A stretch of 19,936 bases of DNA from positions 1 to 19,936 of the forward strand of contig CABUCA010000040.1 in the NCBI GenBank assembly GCA_902489965.1, given 5' to 3'. Shown here one piece after another: positions 6,451 to 14,030 of this stretch (position 1 is its first letter; each line of letters opens with the position of its first letter). Origin of the DNA: an uncultured Collinsella sp. GTDB lineage: Bacteria > Actinomycetota > Coriobacteriia > Coriobacteriales > Coriobacteriaceae. The notes under the pieces were generated by a model. The model was not told where the DNA came from and searched no databases. It was given only the letters and a program-made list of their open reading frames with translations. The position numbers and the translations under genes were made by a program.

Positions 6451-8526
6451 CTAGCGCAGGTACGCCTTCGCGTTGCCCAGGCTGTAGGCGATCGTCGAGC
6501 CGTTGTGCAGCAGTGACGACGTCTGCGGAGTGATCATGCCGGTAATGCCCAATGCCAACAGCGCCGAGTTGGTGAGCATCACCTTGGAATACGAACTCGT
6601 CAGACGGTCGATAAGCCCCTGACTCATGCGGCGCAGGCGCACGATCGCGGCCAGATCCGTATCGGTCAGGATGATATCGGCGACCTCCTTGGCGATGTCG
6701 CTTCCGCCGCCCATGGCCAGCCCCACGTCGGCCAAACCGAGCGCCGGCGAATCGTTGACGCCGTCGCCCACCATGGCAACGTGGCGCCCCTCGCCCTTAA
6801 CGCGCTCAACATACGCGTACTTGTCCTCGGGCAGCAGCTCGGCCTTAAACTCGTCGACACCTGCCTCGCGAGCAATACGCTCGGCTGTGCGCTCCGAGTC
6901 GCCCGTGAGCATGACCACGTGCTTAACGCCCAACGCGTGCAAGTCGGCGATGGCCTCACGGACCCCGGCCTTGAGCGGGTCCTCGATACCGAGCACGCCC
7001 ACAACGGTGCCGTCGACCGCCAGATACAGCGGCGACAGGCCCTGCATCTGGGACTCGATTTGCTCCTTAATGTCGGACTCGAGCTGCGCGCCCTCATCCT
7101 CAAACACAAAGTGTGCCGAGCCAATAATTGCGCGACGGCCCTCGATGGACGAAGCGATGCCGTGCGCCACAATATACTCGACAGCAGCGTGACGCTCGCG
7201 GTGCTCGAGCCCACGCTCGTGAGCAGCGTTGACCACGGCACGCGCCACCGGATGCGGGAAATGCTCCTCCAAGCAGGCAGAAAGGCGCAGGATCTCGTCC
7301 TCGCTCCAGCCATCGGTGGTGAGCACGCAGGCGAGACGCGGCTGCGCCTCGGTCAGCGTACCGGTCTTGTCAAAGACAATGGTATCGGCCTTGGCAAACG
7401 CCTCAAAGTACTTGGCGCCCTTGACCATGATGCCCATCTTGGCAGCATCGCTCATGGCGGTCATGACGGCAACGGAGCCCGTGAGCTTGAGTGCGCACGA
7501 GTAGTCGACCATCAGTGCCGCTGAGGTCTTGATGAGGCTGCGGGTGGTAAGCGCAACCAGGCCCGCGAGCAGGAAGTTCCACGGGACGATCTTGTTGGCA
7601 AGATCTTCCATATGCGACTGGCCCTCGGACTTGAGCGAGTCGGCCGTCTGCACGAGCGAGACGATCGAGCGCAGCTTGGTCTGCGCCGTGTTGGCGCGCA
7701 CGCGCACCAGGATGCTGCCGTCTTCCACGACGGTGCCGGCGAACACGTCGTCGCCCACGCTGCGCTCGACGGCCAGCGGTTCGCCGGTCAGGGTCGCCTG
7801 GTTGACCATAGCGCTCCCCTGCTCAACCACGCCGTCGATGCAGATAGACACGCCGGTGCGCACGGCGACCAAATCGCCGGGCTCGAGCTCGGTCGCGGCA
7901 ACGCTTACCTCGGTGTCGCCGACGACCTTTTGCGCCTTGTCGGGCACGTCGAGCAGCGAGTTGATGAGCTCGTTTTCGCTCATGGCGCGGGTGTAGTCCT
8001 CGAGCAGCTCGCCCACGTTGAGCAGGAACATCGTCTGGCCCGCGGTGTCGACATCACGCTTGACGAACGAAATGCCAATGGCCGAAGCGTCGAGCACAGG
8101 AACGGTCAGGCGCGGCTGTGCCAGCTCATGAAGGGCAGCGCGCAAAAATGCCATGTAACCGGCCACGACAAACACCGCACGCAGAGGCGTCGGCAAGAAC
8201 CAGCGACGTGCGTAGTGGGCGCCGATAAGTGTGGCAAGATCCATGACGAGTTTGTGCTTGCGTGGCTCAAGCTGCATCACGTAACCCGACTTGGCATCGG
8301 CGATAGCTTGAGCATCGAGTGCGCCCAAGGCGTCGAGCACGCTTGCGCGGCGCGGCTCGTCGTATTCCAGCGCCATCTGGCCAATGCGGCCATACACGCG
8401 CACCTTGCGCACGCCATCGATGTCGCCGCCAAGCTTTAGAAGCGCATCGAGATCGCTCTCTGGCACAGGACCCGCCAACTGAAGGCGGGTCCTGCCAGGG
8501 ATCTCGCTGATAATCGAGAATCTCAT
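6451..8526 (-). CDS. P1B-type heavy-metal-translocating ATPase with an HMA2-like N-terminus
   Basis: A 691-aa membrane ATPase that probably exports a transition metal. The N-terminal 70 residues (GRTRLQL, then a ferredoxin-like beta-alpha pattern without CxxC) resemble the non-canonical HMA2 domain. Catalytic motifs are complete: TGEP 247-250, DKTGTLT 386-392 (phosphorylated Asp386), HP 425-426, TGD 541-543 and GDGVND 587-592. The metal-site helix that carries CPC or SPC in other P1B pumps reads DYSCALKL (341-348), so Cys344 is followed by Ala rather than Pro. The last helix has HNGST (674-678). The metal cannot be assigned; Fe or Mn is a guess from the neighbouring small protein and the DtxR-like dyad upstream. 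It starts 18 nt after the small gene without a strong ribosome-binding site, so translation is probably coupled. A terminator follows. Confidence 0.94.
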   Translation of the reverse strand: MRFSIISEIPGRTRLQLAGPVPESDLDALLKLGGDIDGVRKVRVYGRIGQMALEYDEPRRASVLDALGALDAQAIADAKSGYVMQLEPRKHKLVMDLATLIGAHYARRWFLPTPLRAVFVVAGYMAFLRAALHELAQPRLTVPVLDASAIGISFVKRDVDTAGQTMFLLNVGELLEDYTRAMSENELINSLLDVPDKAQKVVGDTEVSVAATELEPGDLVAVRTGVSICIDGVVEQGSAMVNQATLTGEPLAVERSVGDDVFAGTVVEDGSILVRVRANTAQTKLRSIVSLVQTADSLKSEGQSHMEDLANKIVPWNFLLAGLVALTTRSLIKTSAALMVDYSCALKLTGSVAVMTAMSDAAKMGIMVKGAKYFEAFAKADTIVFDKTGTLTEAQPRLACVLTTDGWSEDEILRLSACLEEHFPHPVARAVVNAAHERGLEHRERHAAVEYIVAHGIASSIEGRRAIIGSAHFVFEDEGAQLESDIKEQIESQMQGLSPLYLAVDGTVVGVLGIEDPLKAGVREAIADLHALGVKHVVMLTGDSERTAERIAREAGVDEFKAELLPEDKYAYVERVKGEGRHVAMVGDGVNDSPALGLADVGLAMGGGSDIAKEVADIILTDTDLAAIVRLRRMSQGLIDRLTSSYSKVMLTNSALLALGITGMITPQTSSLLHNGSTIAYSLGNAKAYLR

Positions 8527-8544
8527 AGTTTGCGCCTGGGAGCG

Positions 8545-8790
8545 CTACTCGGCTGCCTCGTCAGCAGCGGCCTCGCTCTGGGTGATGTAGGCAGCCTCGG
8601 CAACCATGTCGTCGACATTAGCCTTGGCCTGCTCGACCATGTCCTGGTAGCCGTTCTTGATGCGCATGCCGCACGCGATACCCTGCACGCAGGCATTCTT
8701 GACCGGAGCGCTGGTAAGCAGCTTGATGCCGGCCGTGCCAAGCAGAAAACCGCCACCGACAAGCAGGGTATTGAACGTCGACTTCTTCAT
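8545..8790 (-). CDS. small membrane protein, DUF6110-like
   Basis: An 81-aa product starting MKKSTFNTLLVGGGFLLGTAGIKLLTS. It has one glycine-rich membrane helix (about 7-25), then an amphipathic charged stretch (KNGYQDMVEQAKANVDDMVAEA) and an acidic Ala/Glu-rich tail. This layout resembles the DUF6110 family, which I recall from loci with HMA2-type P-type ATPases; the function is unknown. A role as a small accessory subunit or regulator of the pump is inference. The ATG at 8788-8790 has GGGAGAGG 4 nt upstream; the in-frame extension to 8895 crosses the predicted promoter region and is rejected. It is the first gene of a two-gene operon with the ATPase. Confidence 0.78.
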   Translation of the reverse strand: MKKSTFNTLLVGGGFLLGTAGIKLLTSAPVKNACVQGIACGMRIKNGYQDMVEQAKANVDDMVAEAAYITQSEAAADEAAE

Positions 8791-8876
8791 GATGCCTCTC
8801 CCTTTTCCGCAACAACTGCGGCACGGTGCCTTAGCACCCGAGTTGATAAGTTTGCTCGAGCACACTTTTGGGAAAT

Positions 8877-8905
8877 AGTTTAGTTTATCTAACAAATCAG
8901 GTCAA
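8877..8905 (-). promoter_or_regulatory. promoter of the metal ATPase operon with a DtxR/MntR-like dyad
   Basis: On the minus strand TTGACC (8900-8905) and TAAACT (8877-8882) are separated by 17 nt. A dyad TTAG-N5-CTAA (8880-8892) overlaps the -10 and spacer, where a metal-responsive repressor of the DtxR/MntR type could bind. The 5' leader of about 80 nt holds a small GGTGC/GCACC hairpin (8825-8838). Confidence 0.5.
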
Positions 8906-9019
8906 TAAAGGTTAACTTTTTGGAAACTATAGGGCTCCGAGCATCCAGTTTTCGACAATCCCTTGCGCCATGGCGCAATTCCACGGCGAAGGGAAGGACT
9001 CCCCCACCCCACGGATTGA

Positions 9020-9197
9020 GGTCTAATACTTTTCCCGAGAAGTGAACGAGCAAAATCGGACCCCCGAAACATCCGCATTTTTCAGCGGCAAAACCGCAGG
9101 AAATACTCGACAAAACCGCAGGAAACCGACTCCAAAAAGTGTCGATGCTTCGAGGGCCCAAATAAGGTCATTCACTTCTCGGGAAAAGTATTAGACC
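9020..9197. repeat. 178-bp element with 27-bp perfect terminal inverted repeats
   Basis: The left end (9020-9046) begins GGTCTAATACTTTTCCCGAG and the right end (9171-9197) is its exact reverse complement over 27 nt. Inside are two direct copies of CAAAACCGCAGGAAA (9089-9103 and 9111-9125, 22 nt apart). No reading frame codes for a transposase. Size and symmetry fit a MITE-like non-autonomous element or a large palindromic intergenic repeat. I see no clear target-site duplication. Confidence 0.7.
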
Positions 9198-9220
9198 GCG
9201 ATTTCCACCACCCCTCACGA

Positions 9221-9249
9221 TGTGACAAAGGGACAGTCCCTTTGTCACA
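9221..9249. repeat. 29-bp dispersed palindrome, copy 1
   Basis: TGTGACAAAGGGAC and its reverse complement face each other around a single A. The same sequence occurs again at 15529-15556. Both copies lie just downstream of a minus-strand operon (here 15 nt after the ABC transporter stop), so it may be a REP-like 3'-end element. Confidence 0.85.
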
Positions 9250-9264
9250 TTGCGGATGCCTTCC

Positions 9265-11022
9265 TCAGATCTGCCAGGCAGCCGCCTCCTTTTGCAGGGC
9301 AACCATGTGGGCGAACTCGCCATCGGCCGCCATAAGCTCGGCAGGAGAACCCTGCTCGGCGACGACACCGTCCTTGAGCACGACGATCTTGTCGGCATTT
9401 TCCACCGTACGCATGCGGTGGGCAATAACGATAACCGTCTTACCTGCAAGCAGACGGGAGAGCGCCTGCTGAACCACGGTCTCGTTCTCGACGTCCAAGC
9501 TCGCCGTCGCCTCGTCCAACAGCACGATAGGCGCGTCTTTGAGCAGCGCACGGGCGATAGAGATGCGCTGGCGCTCACCGCCGGACAGCTTGGAGCCGTT
9601 CTCGCCGATCATGGTGTCATAGCCCTGCGGCATGCGGCTCACAAACTCGTCGCAGTTGGCGGCACGCGCGGCAGCAAGCACTTCCTCATCGGTGGCATCG
9701 CGACGACCAAGACGGATGTTTCCCATCACCGTGTCGTCAAAGAGCAGCACGTCTTGGAACACAATGGCGTAGTCGCGCAGCAACACCTCGGGATCCACGC
9801 TCGCAACATCCACGCCGCCCACGGTGACCGTGCCTTCGGTGGCGTCCCAAAAGCGCGCGGCCAGGCGGCTCACCGTGGACTTACCGGAGCCCGAAGGACC
9901 GACCAGTGCCGTAACTTCGCCTTCCTTGGCGGTAAAGCTCACATCGGTAAGAACTTTCTCGCCGGCGCGGCCGTCCTCGCCCGCACCATAGCCAAATGCC
10001 ACATGATCGAACACCACATCGTGGCCCACGGGCTCAAACTGCTCGCTGCCCCGCGCCACGGGCTCTTCCATGATGGAACGCATGCGCTTGGCCGACGACT
10101 CGGCGGCAAACAGCTCGGACATCAGCATCAGCGCCTGATCAAAGGGCGCATAGATGCGGCTCACCATAAGCAGGAAGGCAAACATCATCAAAAAGTCGAC
10201 CTGGCCGGAGGCGACCATCGCAGCGCCCGTGACCAACGTGGTGGCAATCCCCAGGCGCAGGATGGCAAAGGCGGAGTTGACCAAAAGCCCATTGGCGAGC
10301 TCGCCCTTGGTGGTCTCGCGCTCCTCGGCATCGATCACGGCGTTGAGCCCCTCAAGATAATGAGCCTCCTGGTTGGTGGCGCGGATCTCGCGCACGCAGT
10401 CGAGCGTCTCCTGGATCGCCTCGGTAACCTTGACCTTCTCGGCACGCACATGGTCGAACACCGGGATCATGGGGCCGCGCGTCAGATACAGCACGGCAAA
10501 GGCCACGGGAACGCTCCAAAACGCCGCAATCGCCAGCTGCCAGCAAAAGAACAGCGACGCCACGAACACAATGACGCTTGCGATGATGGCACCCCAAAGC
10601 TCTCCCAGCACGTGGCTGTAGGCGTGCTCCATGGCCTGGACGTCACCCATGATGGTCTCGGTTAAATCGGCCAGATCACGACGACCAAAAAACGACAGCG
10701 GCAGTTTGCGCAAGCGCTCGGCAATCTCCATACGCTGCTTGCCGCACTCCTCGTAAAAGATGCAGTAGGTGTAGTAATACTGCTGCCAGTTAGAGGCAAA
10801 GAGCAACACGAAAAAGACCAGGAGGCCGCCCACAATCGGCAGGACATCCGGCAGGTCGGCACCGGTGGCGAGATGTTCGACAAAACCGGCCATGACCAGG
10901 AACAATAAGCCCATGCCGGCCATGGTAATGAGATTGGTGAGCGCGGTCCAGAAAATGCCGCGTTTTACGCCGGCGACGCCTTTATCGGATAGGAAGTACT
11001 TCTTTTGGAATGAGGCGAACAT
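9265..11022 (-). CDS. ABC transporter, fused permease and ATPase (second of pair)
   Basis: A 585-aa half-transporter: six predicted membrane helices in residues 20-300, then a nucleotide-binding domain. Walker A is GPSGSGKST (375-383), the Q-loop Gln is 423, the signature LSGGE is 479-483, Walker B IVLLDE is 499-504, and the switch His is 535; all are intact, so it should hydrolyse ATP. Its ATG follows the stop codon of the upstream ABC gene with no gap, and the GGAGG site lies inside that gene's end, so the two are translated together and probably form a heterodimer. The pair beside an AraC regulator resembles YbtQ/YbtP, exporter-fold transporters that import siderophore-bound iron. Drug or peptide export is the alternative. 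Confidence 0.95.
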   Translation of the reverse strand: MFASFQKKYFLSDKGVAGVKRGIFWTALTNLITMAGMGLLFLVMAGFVEHLATGADLPDVLPIVGGLLVFFVLLFASNWQQYYYTYCIFYEECGKQRMEIAERLRKLPLSFFGRRDLADLTETIMGDVQAMEHAYSHVLGELWGAIIASVIVFVASLFFCWQLAIAAFWSVPVAFAVLYLTRGPMIPVFDHVRAEKVKVTEAIQETLDCVREIRATNQEAHYLEGLNAVIDAEERETTKGELANGLLVNSAFAILRLGIATTLVTGAAMVASGQVDFLMMFAFLLMVSRIYAPFDQALMLMSELFAAESSAKRMRSIMEEPVARGSEQFEPVGHDVVFDHVAFGYGAGEDGRAGEKVLTDVSFTAKEGEVTALVGPSGSGKSTVSRLAARFWDATEGTVTVGGVDVASVDPEVLLRDYAIVFQDVLLFDDTVMGNIRLGRRDATDEEVLAAARAANCDEFVSRMPQGYDTMIGENGSKLSGGERQRISIARALLKDAPIVLLDEATASLDVENETVVQQALSRLLAGKTVIVIAHRMRTVENADKIVVLKDGVVAEQGSPAELMAADGEFAHMVALQKEAAAWQI

Positions 11023-12846
11023 TTAGGCCTCGCCTCCCTTCGTGACGGCGGCATCCGCGGCAGCAGTGATCTTCCAGCTCGCGGCCTGTTCGTATTCGGC
11101 CCACATCTTGGCGTATAGACCGTTTTGGGACAGCAGCTCGGCATGGGTGCCAGTCTCCTGCACGCTACCTTGGTTGAGCACCACGATCTTGTCGGCCCCC
11201 ACCACGGTCGAAAGCCGGTGCGCGATCATAATGACTGTGCGACCCGCCGCCAGCTTGCTAAAGGCACGCTGGATGAGCGCCTCGTTCTCGGGGTCGGCAA
11301 ACGCCGTGGCCTCATCGAGCACCACGATAGGCGCGTCTTTAAGGATCGCGCGGGCGAGTGCTACGCGCTGCACCTCGCCGCCCGAAAGATATGCCCCTCC
11401 AGCACCGAGCATGGTGTTAATACCCTGCGGGAGCTTGGCCACAATGTCGTCGCACTGAGCTGCGGAGAGGGCCGCACGCACTTCGTCGTCAGTGGCCGTG
11501 GGCTTGGAGGCACGCACGTTATCGGCAAGTGTTTGCCGGAACAGCTGGTTGGTCTGGAACACGAAGGCAACCTGGTCCATAAGCTCGTGCGGGTCCATGT
11601 CGCGAACGTCCACACCGCCTACGAGCACTTGACCCGAAGAAACATCCCAAAAACGCGGGATCAGGCTGGCGCAGGTTGACTTACCGCCGCCCGAGGGACC
11701 CACCAGGGCGAGGGTGCTACCCGCGGAAACGCTAAAGCTCACATGATCGACGGCAGGCGCTTCGGCACCCTCGTAGGTAAAGCTCACGTCCTCAAAGCGC
11801 ACATCGCTGCCAGCGGGGTGCTTGGGCTGGGCAGGCACGGAGAGCTGCTTGGAATCCATAACGCTTCGGATGCGAGCCAGCGAATCAGCACTCATCTGAG
11901 AGGCCTCGCCCACAAACATGAGCTTGGTCATGGCCGTCGGCACCACGGCCGAAAAGATCGCGTAAAACGTAAAATTGACCATAAAGTGCGCGAAGTCCGT
12001 CTCGCCCGGCGCCAGCAGCAGCGCCACAGGCAAAAGAAATGCCACAAGGCCGTTGAGCGCAGTAAGGTTGAGCACCTGCGGACCCCGGCAAAACGTACCC
12101 GCATAGTTTTGCGCCATATCGGCGTATTCGGCGATAGCATCGTGGAACGCCTTAAAGGAGTAGACCGTCTGCTGGAATACCTTGACCACGGGGATGCCGC
12201 GTACGTATTCGGTGCCGGTCTTGTTCATCTTGACCAGCGCGCCCATGTAGGCCTTCATAAACTCGCCGCCCTTGCCGCTCATCATGGTGGCCATGGCGCA
12301 AAACGAAACGACGACCGAGATTAAGCATGCCGCGCCCAAACGCCAATCGAGGGCAAATAGCAGCACAAGCAGGCCCACGACCATGGCGGTGGCACCGGCG
12401 ATATCGGGCAGCATGTGCGCGAGCAGCGTCTCGGTGGAGGCGGCACAGCCGTCTACGATACGGCGCAGCTCACCGGTGGCGTGCGTGTCAAAGTAGCCGA
12501 GCGGCAGCTTAAGCAGATGCTCGCTCGTAGCCTTGCGGATATTGGATGCGCAGCGAAACGCGGACAGGTGCGTGCACATGAGTCCCACGAAATAGACCAC
12601 GATGCTTGCCAGGGCAAAACCAACAGCCCACCAACCATACATCGCGATGTCGGCGGCCTCGCTCCAGTTGGGCGCCACGGCAATCAGGTCTCGCGCAACA
12701 AGCCAGATGCACACGTACGGGCCAAAGCTCAACAGCTGCGAGAACGCCGAGAGGGCCATGCCCAAATACGTTAGGAATTTACGGTCACCGGCATATGCAA
12801 GTAGCTCGCCGATGCCGCCGCCTTCCTTTTTTGATCCCTTTGCCAT
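11023..12846 (-). CDS. ABC transporter, fused permease and ATPase (first of pair, YbtP-like)
   Basis: A 607-aa half-transporter with a membrane domain (about 25-310) and a nucleotide-binding domain with Walker A GPSGGGKST (383-391), Gln431, LSGGE (487-491), Walker B IVVLDE (507-512) and His543. The D-loop reads DEATAFADPENE instead of the common DEATSALD, a wording I associate with the YbtP/YbtQ-like siderophore importer group. The start is the ATG at 12844-12846, with AAAGGA 6 nt upstream; the open frame runs on to 13155 through the divergent regulator gene and is rejected. It is first in the operon, zero-gap with the second ABC gene, and divergent from the AraC gene, which probably controls it. 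The substrate is not shown by the sequence; siderophore uptake is inference. Confidence 0.95.
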   Translation of the reverse strand: MAKGSKKEGGGIGELLAYAGDRKFLTYLGMALSAFSQLLSFGPYVCIWLVARDLIAVAPNWSEAADIAMYGWWAVGFALASIVVYFVGLMCTHLSAFRCASNIRKATSEHLLKLPLGYFDTHATGELRRIVDGCAASTETLLAHMLPDIAGATAMVVGLLVLLFALDWRLGAACLISVVVSFCAMATMMSGKGGEFMKAYMGALVKMNKTGTEYVRGIPVVKVFQQTVYSFKAFHDAIAEYADMAQNYAGTFCRGPQVLNLTALNGLVAFLLPVALLLAPGETDFAHFMVNFTFYAIFSAVVPTAMTKLMFVGEASQMSADSLARIRSVMDSKQLSVPAQPKHPAGSDVRFEDVSFTYEGAEAPAVDHVSFSVSAGSTLALVGPSGGGKSTCASLIPRFWDVSSGQVLVGGVDVRDMDPHELMDQVAFVFQTNQLFRQTLADNVRASKPTATDDEVRAALSAAQCDDIVAKLPQGINTMLGAGGAYLSGGEVQRVALARAILKDAPIVVLDEATAFADPENEALIQRAFSKLAAGRTVIMIAHRLSTVVGADKIVVLNQGSVQETGTHAELLSQNGLYAKMWAEYEQAASWKITAAADAAVTKGGEA

Positions 12847-12860
12847 GAGATTCCTTTCTA

Positions 12861-12880
12861 ACGGCTTGAGAGTTAGCCGT
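12861..12880. promoter_or_regulatory. inverted repeat in the ABC/AraC divergent intergenic region
   Basis: ACGGCT and AGCCGT are separated by 8 nt, 15 nt upstream of the ABC start and about 80 nt upstream of the AraC start. It could be an operator for the AraC-type regulator or a small leader hairpin. A poor -10 candidate (CATGAT, 12890-12895, minus) lies next to it. Confidence 0.4.
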
Positions 12881-12960
12881 AAGAAACTTATCATGGGCGT
12901 GTTAGCCAGGGCACACAATTGGGCCAGGCGTGGACGTTTTCGCAAATGAAGGGGACGCTT

Positions 12961-13965
12961 TTGAAAATGCGGCGGGCAGCAACCGATATAACCGAGCTCT
13001 ACGCACCGCAGTTTGAGCAGTTTGGTCTGCAGCTTTCCGGCAAGGGCGCCGTCTTTACCGGCGAGGTGGCAAACGATCGGGCACACGGACGCGCATGGAT
13101 CATGCCCCTTTCCCCCACCTGCATCGTCATGGAACATTTCATTACCCCGACGCACAACATGCAGCTAGCCGAATACACGCCCGAACCGTACGCGTGCGTG
13201 AGCGAGGTCAGCGCGCCCACGCTCATGTGCATGCCCGAAGCCGGCATAACGCCTGCGAACCTCAAGCCGCTGCATGGACCGTGGCCGAACAGCGCGATCT
13301 GCAGCTTTGTCCAAGATAGCTGCGGTGAGGAGCTAAGCCCGCTGTTTGCAGGGCAGCTCTACCACTCGCGCTCGGTCCTCTTTTTGCCTGGATATTTTGA
13401 CGAACTGGAGCACCGCTATCCCACCGAGTTCGCGGGGGTCTTTGAGGCGTTTGCCGAGTCATGGCACGAGGAGGCAGCGTCTGCCATCTACCACACGCTG
13501 CGCCGGGTTAACGAGGAACGCGCCCGCACCGTAGGCGGACACGTCTATATGCAAGGCATCGTAGAGACCATGGTCGCGGAGCTCGCCTGTTCGCGCGCGG
13601 CCCAAAAGCAGGCGCGGCAGGCGGCAGGCACACGCGTCAGCATGACCATTGCCGAAGAAGCAACGGCAATGATTGAGCGCGCGCTCGACAAAGGCAGACG
13701 TGTGGGTATCAACGAGGTGGCCGAGAGGCTCTACACAAGCCGCTCCAAACTATGCGCCACCTTTAAGGCCCAAACCGGCGAGTCCCTGGGCACCTACATA
13801 CGAAGGCGCCGCATGGAGCGAGCACAGGACCTTTTGGCCGATAGCGCGCTCACAATAGCGCAGGTGGCAGAGCGCCTAGGCTACCCTCAGCAAGCCGCCT
13901 TCGCCCAAGCGTTCAAACAATACACCGGCATGACACCCACGGCTTGGCGAAGCAAGCACCGCTAA
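12961..13965 (+). CDS. AraC family transcriptional regulator
   Basis: DNA-binding regulator, probably controlling the divergent ABC pair. In the 334-aa product the last 100 residues hold the two helix-turn-helix motifs of the AraC family: VGINEVAERLYTSRSKLCATFKAQTGESLGTYIRRRRMERA, then LTIAQVAERLGYPQQAAFAQAFKQYTGMTPTAWR. The N-terminal 220 residues are a sensor region without a recognisable cupin signature. They resemble the long N-termini of YbtA-like regulators, which sense siderophore. The start is uncertain: TTG at 12961 has AGGGG 6 nt upstream and is chosen here; ATG at 12967, ATG at 12946 and TTG at 12919 are in frame. The gene ends 65 nt before the convergent AAA ATPase gene, with no strong terminator between them. 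Confidence 0.92.
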   Translation: MKMRRAATDITELYAPQFEQFGLQLSGKGAVFTGEVANDRAHGRAWIMPLSPTCIVMEHFITPTHNMQLAEYTPEPYACVSEVSAPTLMCMPEAGITPANLKPLHGPWPNSAICSFVQDSCGEELSPLFAGQLYHSRSVLFLPGYFDELEHRYPTEFAGVFEAFAESWHEEAASAIYHTLRRVNEERARTVGGHVYMQGIVETMVAELACSRAAQKQARQAAGTRVSMTIAEEATAMIERALDKGRRVGINEVAERLYTSRSKLCATFKAQTGESLGTYIRRRRMERAQDLLADSALTIAQVAERLGYPQQAAFAQAFKQYTGMTPTAWRSKHR

Positions 13966-14030
13966 GGTCCAAGCTCCTTGGCCGTTACGGAGCGATTTAA
14001 TTAGCCGCCGCCCATCAGCTCGCCCAGGAT

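Larger units (their letters stand above)
8906..9264. other. intergenic spacer without genes, rich in inverted repeats
   Basis: This 359-nt stretch between the ATPase operon promoter and the second ABC transporter gene has no credible gene. It contains a perfect 16-bp palindrome (TTGCGCCATGGCGCAA, 8963-8978), a 178-bp element with long terminal inverted repeats (9020-9197), and a 29-bp palindrome (9221-9249) that also occurs near 15529. A 90-codon frame on the minus strand (8889-9161) spans these repeats and has a composition unlike a protein. Confidence 0.8.

Noticed and set aside
8889..9161. 90-codon open frame on the minus strand
   Set aside because: It spans the terminal-inverted-repeat element, has no ribosome-binding site and no protein-like pattern.
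9250..10665. 471-codon open frame on the plus strand
   Set aside because: Antisense to the ABC transporter gene; composition is rich in His, Gly and Arg as expected of a shadow frame.
12847..13155. N-terminal extension of the first ABC transporter
   Set aside because: It runs through the divergent promoter region and the AraC coding sequence; the ATG at 12844-12846 has a proper ribosome-binding site.
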